Assembly (NCBI GenBank): GCA_035519535.1
Contig: DATIWF010000012.1
Span: 1-27,741 of the forward strand
Length of the DNA: 27,741 bases
Direction of reading: 5' to 3'
DNA from: DATEGZ01 sp035519535
Lineage (GTDB): Bacteria > Acidobacteriota > Vicinamibacteria > Vicinamibacterales > SCN-69-37
The notes under the pieces are model-generated. The model did not search any database. It worked only from the letters and a program-made list of their open reading frames with translations, and was not told the DNA's origin. Shown in pieces: positions 22,694-27,741 of this stretch (its first letter is position 1; the number at the start of each line of letters is the position of its first letter). The translations under genes were made by a program, and so were the position numbers.

Positions 22694-23650
22694 ATGATCG
22701 ACGACCCGGTCGCCGCGGAGCCGTTTCACGAGGGCGAGATCGCGGTGCAGGTGCGCGCCGGCGAGCGCGACCGGGCGCGCCGGCACGAAGGGGTCATCTC
22801 CCGCGAGATCGTCCCAGGCGCACGCCCGTTCCTCGCGCGCCAGCGGCTGCTCGGCGTGACGGTCGCCGGCGACGATAAGCAGCTCTGGACGTCGATCTGG
22901 CTCGGCCGTCCGGGCTTTGCTCGGAGTCCGGATGGGCGGCAGCTCGCGATCGACAAGACCCTGCTCAGGACCTCGCCGGACGATCCAGCGGCCAGTCGGC
23001 TCGCACCCGGCCGCCACATCGGACTGCTCGCGCTCGAGTTCGAGTCGCGCCGGCGGCTGCGAGTCAACGGTGCTATCGACACGATCTCCGCGGAGGCGAT
23101 CGTGGTCGCCGTGCGGGAAAGCGCGCCGAACTGCCCGAAGTACATCCGGCGCCGTCGAGCATTCGATGTGCCTTCCCGGGCCGGCGACCGGCGGGCGTTG
23201 CGGCCGGTCGAGCGCGGGCGCGAGATCGACCGCGTTCGCCGGAGGATGATCGAGGAGACCGACACGGCATTCGTCGGCAGCGTGCATCCGGTTCGCGGGG
23301 TCGACGCGTCGCATCGCGGCGGCGAGCCCGGCTTCATCCGCGTGATCGACGCCGCGACGCTGCGGCTGCCTGACTACACCGGAAACAGCCTGTTCATGAC
23401 GCTGGGCAACTTCGCGGCGGATCCGCGCGCGAGTCTGACCGTCCTCGATTTCGAGGCGGCGCGCGTGCTGGCGATGTCGGGATCGGCGCGAATCGAGTTC
23501 AACGCTGACCACGCGGGTCACACGACGGGCGGCACGCGCCGGTACTGGGAATTCGCCGTGCGCGAGTGGGTAGAATTCGACCTGCCGCGCGTCATTCGTT
23601 GGGAACGGCTCGACCCCTCGCCCTTCAATCCGCCGGCCCACGCCTCGTGA
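22694..23650 (+). CDS. FMN split-barrel protein (pyridoxamine 5'-phosphate oxidase family)
   Basis: The 318-residue product belongs to the large two-part subgroup of pyridoxamine-phosphate oxidase-like FMN-binding proteins. Recognisable are APNCPKYIRRR after the first half, then DTAFVGSVHPVRGVDASHRG and LPDYTGNSLFMTLGNFAADP, where FMN contacts are expected. A family tyrosine and glycine pair is in the latter block. Members are probably FMN- or F420-linked reductases rather than PLP synthesis enzymes; true PdxH is shorter. The ATG at 22694 follows GGAGG at about 5-nt spacing. It lies between DsrE and TetR genes, so it likely acts in an inducible redox or detoxification response. Confidence 0.85.
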   Translation: MIDDPVAAEPFHEGEIAVQVRAGERDRARRHEGVISREIVPGARPFLARQRLLGVTVAGDDKQLWTSIWLGRPGFARSPDGRQLAIDKTLLRTSPDDPAASRLAPGRHIGLLALEFESRRRLRVNGAIDTISAEAIVVAVRESAPNCPKYIRRRRAFDVPSRAGDRRALRPVERGREIDRVRRRMIEETDTAFVGSVHPVRGVDASHRGGEPGFIRVIDAATLRLPDYTGNSLFMTLGNFAADPRASLTVLDFEAARVLAMSGSARIEFNADHAGHTTGGTRRYWEFAVREWVEFDLPRVIRWERLDPSPFNPPAHAS

Positions 23651-23658
23651 GGAGGTTC

Positions 23659-24231
23659 ATGCCCGCTGCGCTGCTGACCCGAAACGAGATGCTCGATCGG
23701 TTGATGGCGCTCTTTCGCGCGAAGGGCTTCGACGGCGCCTCGCTTGCCGACATCTCGGACTCGACCGGGCTGGGCAAGTCGAGCCTGTATCACCACTTCC
23801 CCGGCGGCAAGGAGGAGATTGCTACCGAGGTTCTGGCGCACCTCGAGCGCGGCCTCGAGGCCGCCATGTTCGCGCCGATGCGCAGCGACGAGCCGCCCGC
23901 CAGGAAGTTCGACCGCATGCTCGAAGCGATCGACCGGTTCTATGAGGGCGGCAGGCGGGCCTGTCTGCTGGAGCGGCTGTCCGCCAGCGTGGACGCGAAC
24001 CGGTTCAAGCGGCCCCTCGGCCGGGCGTTTCGTGCCTGGATCGATGCGGTGGAAGCGCTCGGCGTCGAAGCGGGCGTGCCGCGCGCGCTCGCCCGCGCAC
24101 GGGCCGAAGATCTGGTCGTCCGCGTCGAAGGCGCCCTCGTGGTCTCGTCTGGCACCGGTGACACGCGGGTTTTCGCGCGGACCATTCGCGACCTGCGGGC
24201 CCGAGGGCTCGGAGACGCCGGGCGGCACTGA
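23659..24231 (+). CDS. TetR/AcrR-family regulator (LmrA/YxaF-like)
   Basis: The 190-residue product has a TetR helix-turn-helix at about residues 27-50, in ASLADISDSTGLGKSSLYHH with FPGGKEEI following, the typical LmrA/YxaF-like ending. The C-terminal ligand-binding part is helical with one conserved-looking cysteine in RRACLLERL. The ATG at 23659 follows AGGAGG only 3 nt away, and lies 8 nt after the previous stop. As the last gene of the operon it likely represses the promoter at 22194 through the ACCGA/TCGGT dyad; the inducing ligand is unknown. It is convergent with bshA with a 6-bp gap. Confidence 0.9.
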   Translation: MPAALLTRNEMLDRLMALFRAKGFDGASLADISDSTGLGKSSLYHHFPGGKEEIATEVLAHLERGLEAAMFAPMRSDEPPARKFDRMLEAIDRFYEGGRRACLLERLSASVDANRFKRPLGRAFRAWIDAVEALGVEAGVPRALARARAEDLVVRVEGALVVSSGTGDTRVFARTIRDLRARGLGDAGRH

Positions 24232-24237
24232 AGTGGA

Positions 24238-25377
24238 TCAGCGCGCGAGGACGTCCGCGTAATACGCCTCGTACTCGGGCACGACGATCTCGGTGCAGTA
24301 CCGTTCGCGCACGTGCGCGGCGGCGGCGGCGCCGATGCGCGCCGCCAGGCCGGCGTCCTGCAGGACCTCGACGCCGCGATCCGCCATGCCGGCGACGTCG
24401 TTCATCTCGCACAGAAACCCGGTCCGGCCGTCCTCGATGACTTCCGACAGGCCGCCGACGCGTGACGCGACGACCGGCACCTCGCACGCCATCGCCTCGA
24501 GTGCGGCCAAACCGAAGCTCTCCTTCGCCGAGGGCAGCAGCAGCAGGCGCGCCGTCGACAGCCACCGGATCAGATCGAGCTGTTCGCCGACGAAGTGCAC
24601 GCGGTCGGCGATGCCCAGGTCCGCCGCACGCCGCGCCGCCGGCTCGCGCTCGGGCCCGTCGCCGATCACCGCGAGCCGCGCGGGAGCGCGGCGGCTGATC
24701 CTGGCGAACACCTCGATCACGTGGTCCACGCGCTTGACGGGCCGAAGGTTCGAGACGTGCAGCACGAGCGACTCCCCCGCCGCGAGCGGCCGCGGCAGGT
24801 CGACGCCCACGGCGTCCTTGCGCCGGCGATAGACGCGGCAATCGAGGAAGTTGGGAATCACGCGGATGTCACGGGTGATGCCGAGCGCCTGCATCGTGTC
24901 GTCGGCCAGGCTCTTCGAGACGGCAGTGACTCCATGCGACCGCTCGATCGAAAACGCGACGACGTCCGCGTAGGACGGGTCGCTCCCGACCAGCGTGATG
25001 TCGGTGCCGTGCAGCGTGGTCACCGTGCGAGGCTCGGTCGAGCGGCAGGTGGTCGTCAGAATCTGGTGCGCCAGGTACGCGGCGGTCGCGTGCGGCACCG
25101 CGTAGTGGGCATGAATGACGTCCAGCTGGCGCGCGCGCGACACGCGCACGAGCGTGTTGGTGAGCGCGAGCAGGTACTGCGGCTCGCGGAATAGCGGGTA
25201 ATCGGGCACCTGGACGCGCTCGAACGACAGGCCGGGCACGCCCTCGCGCCAGCGGAACGGGAGCTCGCTGCTGACCAGGTGCACTTCGTGGCCGCGGCCG
25301 GCCAGCGCGTGCGCCAGTTCGGTCGCGACCACGCCGCTGCCTCCGACCGAGGCGTAGCAGACGATCCCGATCTTCAT
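24238..25377 (-). CDS. bshA: N-acetyl-alpha-D-glucosaminyl L-malate synthase
   Basis: The 379-residue product is a GT4 GT-B glycosyltransferase of the BshA family, which joins UDP-GlcNAc and L-malate in the first step of bacillithiol synthesis. Diagnostic features are the N-terminal GIVCYASVGGSGVVATELAH, the HAHYAVPHATAAYL segment, TTLHGTDITLVGSD, the donor-site loop HVSNLRPVKRVDHVIEVF, and ESFGLAALEAMACEVPVVAS with the nucleotide-binding glutamate. The ATG overlaps the bshB1 stop by 4 bp (ATGA), so the two are coupled. BshC is not in this window. Malate rather than inositol as acceptor is inferred from the neighbouring BshB1-type deacetylase. Confidence 0.93.
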   Translation of the reverse strand: MKIGIVCYASVGGSGVVATELAHALAGRGHEVHLVSSELPFRWREGVPGLSFERVQVPDYPLFREPQYLLALTNTLVRVSRARQLDVIHAHYAVPHATAAYLAHQILTTTCRSTEPRTVTTLHGTDITLVGSDPSYADVVAFSIERSHGVTAVSKSLADDTMQALGITRDIRVIPNFLDCRVYRRRKDAVGVDLPRPLAAGESLVLHVSNLRPVKRVDHVIEVFARISRRAPARLAVIGDGPEREPAARRAADLGIADRVHFVGEQLDLIRWLSTARLLLLPSAKESFGLAALEAMACEVPVVASRVGGLSEVIEDGRTGFLCEMNDVAGMADRGVEVLQDAGLAARIGAAAAAHVRERYCTEIVVPEYEAYYADVLAR

Positions 25378-26078
25378 GGTCGCGACTTCAGGAGCGACTC
25401 GCGCGCGACGGGCTCGCGGACCACCACGCCTTCCGCAAACGACACGCCCGCGAGCGCGCCGAACTGGCCGTCCCGCGTCTCGATCAACCGGGCAAACGTC
25501 GGCGACGACAGCCGCGTGGCCACGGCGTCACGATCGGCGGGCGTGAACTGGCTGCGGTAGCACGCCAGCGCGCGCCGCTTCGTCTCGTAGAATCCCGACA
25601 CGTCGACGACGAACGACGGCGCCCCGCCGTCGTTGATGAAGTAGTAGCAGACCCACTCCGGCTGCCATGCCCCGCCCGGCGCTTCGAATCGGCGCAGCCC
25701 GGCTTTGAACACCGCGACGTCGAGCACCGCACTCGCGGCGCGGTGATCGGGGTGCCGATCGTCCCAGTGCGGCACCGCGATCGCGCGCGGCTGGTGCGCG
25801 CGAATCAGCGCCGCGGCCGAACGCAACTGCGCGTCGGTCCCGGTGATGCCGCCGTCCGGCCAGCCGAGATTCTCGCGCCACCGGACGCCGAGGACGCCCG
25901 CAGCCTCATCCGCTTCGCGGCGGCGTTCGTCGGGCGTGCCGTTGCTGCCCAGCTCGCCGGCGGTCAGATCGCAGAGCCCGACGGAGAGACCGCCGGCCGC
26001 GTGGCGCGCGATCGCGCCGCCGAGCCCGATTTCGATGTCGTCGGGATGCGGACCGAAGACGAGCAGATCCAAGGGCAT
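25374..26078 (-). CDS. bshB1: Bacillithiol biosynthesis deacetylase BshB1
   Basis: The 234-residue product is a LmbE/PIG-L zinc deacetylase that removes the acetyl group from GlcNAc-malate, the second step of bacillithiol synthesis. The zinc site and catalytic aspartate are in FGPHPDDIEIGLGG, with the third ligand region PHWDDRHPDHRAAS. The C-terminal part YRSQFTPADRDAVATRLSSP is like other BshB1 proteins. The ATG at 26078 directly precedes the HPDD region; a possible TATCGT lies upstream on the minus strand. It is first in the operon with bshA. A headless ankyrin remnant ends 34 bp upstream. Confidence 0.92.
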   Translation of the reverse strand: MPLDLLVFGPHPDDIEIGLGGAIARHAAGGLSVGLCDLTAGELGSNGTPDERRREADEAAGVLGVRWRENLGWPDGGITGTDAQLRSAAALIRAHQPRAIAVPHWDDRHPDHRAASAVLDVAVFKAGLRRFEAPGGAWQPEWVCYYFINDGGAPSFVVDVSGFYETKRRALACYRSQFTPADRDAVATRLSSPTFARLIETRDGQFGALAGVSFAEGVVVREPVARESLLKSRP

Positions 26079-26112
26079 CCGTCACGATAGCACGCGGGCT
26101 CTGGCGCGACAG

Positions 26113-26310
26113 TCACGGCACGAGCGCCGCGCGCACCGCGCGATAGTCGTCGTCCGCGTCGCGGCAGTGCACGGCGCCATGGTTCGCCCAGTCGAGTGGC
26201 CGCGCACCATAGAGCGCATCGTGAATGTCGCGCGACGCACCGTGGTCGAGCAGCAGCCGAACGATCTCGACGTGGCCGTGCCACGCGGCGTGGTGCAGTG
26301 CCGTCGCCCC
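26113..26310 (-). pseudogene. Headless ankyrin-repeat gene remnant
   Basis: A minus-strand frame without any start codon encodes a 65-residue ankyrin ending: ATALHHAAWHGHVEIVRLLL, then DHGASRDIHDALYGARPLDW and a C-terminal DADDDYRAVRAALVP stop. The TALHHAA-W-GH-EIVRLLL-HGA pattern is one full ankyrin repeat plus a capping repeat. Upstream it runs straight into the end of the permease gene in another frame, so the 5' part of the ankyrin gene has been lost. The natural-looking C-terminus suggests a recent loss. An unrecognised nonstandard start is possible but unlikely. Confidence 0.65.
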
Positions 26311-26353
26311 GCTCCCGCCGGCCGGAGCCTGCGATCGGCGCGGCTGGCCTTTG

Positions 26354-27741
26354 TCAGTCGGTCCGAACCGCGTCGACCGGCTGGATCGAGGCCGCTCGGT
26401 TCGCTGGAATCGCGGCGGACATCATCGCGGCGACAAGCAGCACCAGGCCGACGGCGACGAGCACAACCGGATCGTTCAGATTGCCGATCGACCACCGAGC
26501 GACGACCTTGTTGAGCCCCACGCTCAATGCGAGACCCGCGAAGAGACCGGCGACGATGGCCGAGACCACCGGCCGCACCGCCGCGTTGACGATGCGCCCC
26601 CGACCGGCACCGAGCGCCATGCGGATGCCAAATTCCTTGAACCGGCACGACACCGAGTACGACACGACACTGTAGAGCCCGACGACTGCGAGGATCAGCG
26701 CACACATCGCGAAGCCGAGCAACAGCAACGTCACAAACCGCTCGCGGGCCCAACCCACGCTTGCCAGCTGGTGTTCCGCTGTGCGCACCCCGTTCACCGG
26801 TTGATTGGGATCGACGGAACGCACCGCCTCCCGAATCGATCGGGTCATCGAAAGCGGATCGCGACTCGTCCGCAGGATCACATTCAGGGAATCGCTCAGC
26901 ATGAGCGTGTACGGCACGTAGATCGACGGCGCCGGCGGCTCATGGAGACCGACATCGGGTGTGTCGCCCACGACACCGACGATTTCGAACCAGCCGTCAC
27001 TGCCGGGCGCCGCCAGTCTGAATGGGTTGGGTGGCATGACGTAATCGGGCATTCGAACGCGCCGTCCGATCGCGGATTCGTCAGGCCACCACGCACGAGC
27101 CATCGTGTGGTTGACGACGGCGACGTGGGGCGTTCCACCGCTGTCTGAATCTGACCACACGCGGCCTCGAATGAGCGGGATCTTCATCGTCGAAAAGTAG
27201 TCGGCGCTGATCCGTTGGACGATCGGTGCTTCGTCTCCGGGCGTGTTCCGGCCGGGAATTTCGACCACCGACCGTTCGCCCGACTGCGGTGGTATCCCGC
27301 CGTAGGTGGCGAGCGCGACCGACTCGACCTCGGGCACCTCTGCCATGCGATCCCGCAGGCGCTCGTAGAACGTGGCGCGGCCGGCCCATTCCATGTACGT
27401 GTTATCGGGAAGGTTGATCGTTGCGACGATCACATCGTGCGGATCGTAGCCAAGCGATGTCCCGTACAGACCGATGAGCACCCGGACAACCGCACCCGTG
27501 CCCGCGAGGAGCAGCACCGTCACCGCGATTTGAGCCGCGAGCAGGAGGTGATGCGCTCGCCGGCTTTCGAGGCCGGTGGTCATCCGGGCAGCCGCCGTCA
27601 GGCGTGGGCGCGAAAACGACAAGGCCGGTGACAGTCCAAAAATCAGCGCCGACGCCATCGCAAGGCCCGCACTGAAGAGCAAGACCGGTACATTGACCGG
27701 CACGGCGATGAGGTTCCCGACCGGAACCGAATTCGGCGGCA
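26354..27741 (-). CDS. ADOP-type MacB/FtsX ABC permease (partial, 5' end outside window)
   Basis: The reading frame is open through the window edge. Visible are a membrane helix (VPVLLFSAGLAMASALIFGL), another near HHLLLAAQIAVTVLLLAG, a MacB periplasmic core domain with YDPHDVIVATINLPDNTYME and YFSTMKIPLIRGRVWSDSDS, and a C-terminal FtsX block with FVTLLLLGFAMCALILAVVG, EFGIRMALGAGRGRIV and two more helices. This is the second half of the duplicated orphan permeases (ADOP) abundant in Acidobacteriota. In-frame codons continue upstream of GTG 27703, so that GTG is not taken as the start. No ATPase gene is next to it here. Substrate is unknown. Confidence 0.9.
   Translation of the reverse strand, partial: PPNSVPVGNLIAVPVNVPVLLFSAGLAMASALIFGLSPALSFSRPRLTAAARMTTGLESRRAHHLLLAAQIAVTVLLLAGTGAVVRVLIGLYGTSLGYDPHDVIVATINLPDNTYMEWAGRATFYERLRDRMAEVPEVESVALATYGGIPPQSGERSVVEIPGRNTPGDEAPIVQRISADYFSTMKIPLIRGRVWSDSDSGGTPHVAVVNHTMARAWWPDESAIGRRVRMPDYVMPPNPFRLAAPGSDGWFEIVGVVGDTPDVGLHEPPAPSIYVPYTLMLSDSLNVILRTSRDPLSMTRSIREAVRSVDPNQPVNGVRTAEHQLASVGWARERFVTLLLLGFAMCALILAVVGLYSVVSYSVSCRFKEFGIRMALGAGRGRIVNAAVRPVVSAIVAGLFAGLALSVGLNKVVARWSIGNLNDPVVLVAVGLVLLVAAMMSAAIPANRAASIQPVDAVRTD

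Noticed and set aside
1..27741. CRISPR arrays, tRNA or rRNA genes, insertion sequences
   Set aside because: No regularly spaced repeats, no cloverleaf or rRNA-like stretches, and no transposase frame were seen on either strand.

Overview
The window is high-GC bacterial chromosomal DNA with strongly GC-biased third codon positions, which is why most genes carry long open antisense or out-of-frame shadows. The gene families point to Acidobacteriota, probably the Vicinamibacteria side of the phylum. They include a transmembrane Ser/Thr kinase with a TolB-like propeller, an ADOP-type MacB/FtsX orphan permease, a carboxypeptidase-regulatory TonB receptor coupled to LytS/LytTR genes, and bacillithiol genes. 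This assignment is inferred from family content; the window has no rRNA or other marker gene. No tRNA, rRNA, IS element or CRISPR array was seen.

Layout. 90-1445: UDP-sugar dehydrogenase (+). 1439-1527: AACTTAG heptad inverted repeat supplying the stop codons of both flanking convergent genes. 1512-2798: MFS transporter (-). 2841-5598: methylmalonate-semialdehyde dehydrogenase and class III aminotransferase, an amino-acid/semialdehyde catabolic pair (+). 5724-6155: small membrane protein. 6182-6867: a secreted protein behind a MerR-type promoter, followed by a MerR helix-turn-helix remnant cut off at a strong hairpin. 6898-8034: RES-Xre toxin-antitoxin module (-) with an AT-rich control region. 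8096-9326: YqiA-like hydrolase and SRPBCC protein (-). 9362-10366: SPASM-like radical SAM enzyme (+), ending in a second heptad inverted repeat (10346-10457). 10492-11778: exported amidohydrolase (+). 11871-14432: Ser/Thr kinase (-). 14534-16998: divergent GT87-like and GT9-like glycosyltransferases. 17123-21921: TonB receptor, TPR protein, LytS-type kinase and LytTR regulator, one tight operon on the minus strand. 22014-24231: a small ORF, then a consensus promoter with a TetR-like operator driving DsrE, an FMN split-barrel protein and a TetR regulator. 24238-26078: bshB1-bshA bacillithiol operon (-). 26113-26310: headless ankyrin-repeat remnant. 26354-27741: ADOP-type permease, cut by the window edge.

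The most unusual material is non-coding or relic sequence. The two heptad inverted repeats end the reading frames and encode the C-terminal residues of their neighbours; at the first locus they stop all frames on both strands. The MerR-type operator now has only a fragment of a MerR gene beside it. The ankyrin gene has lost its 5' part next to the permease. The best regulatory circuits are the TetR-type operator upstream of its own operon and the translationally coupled receptor/two-component operon.
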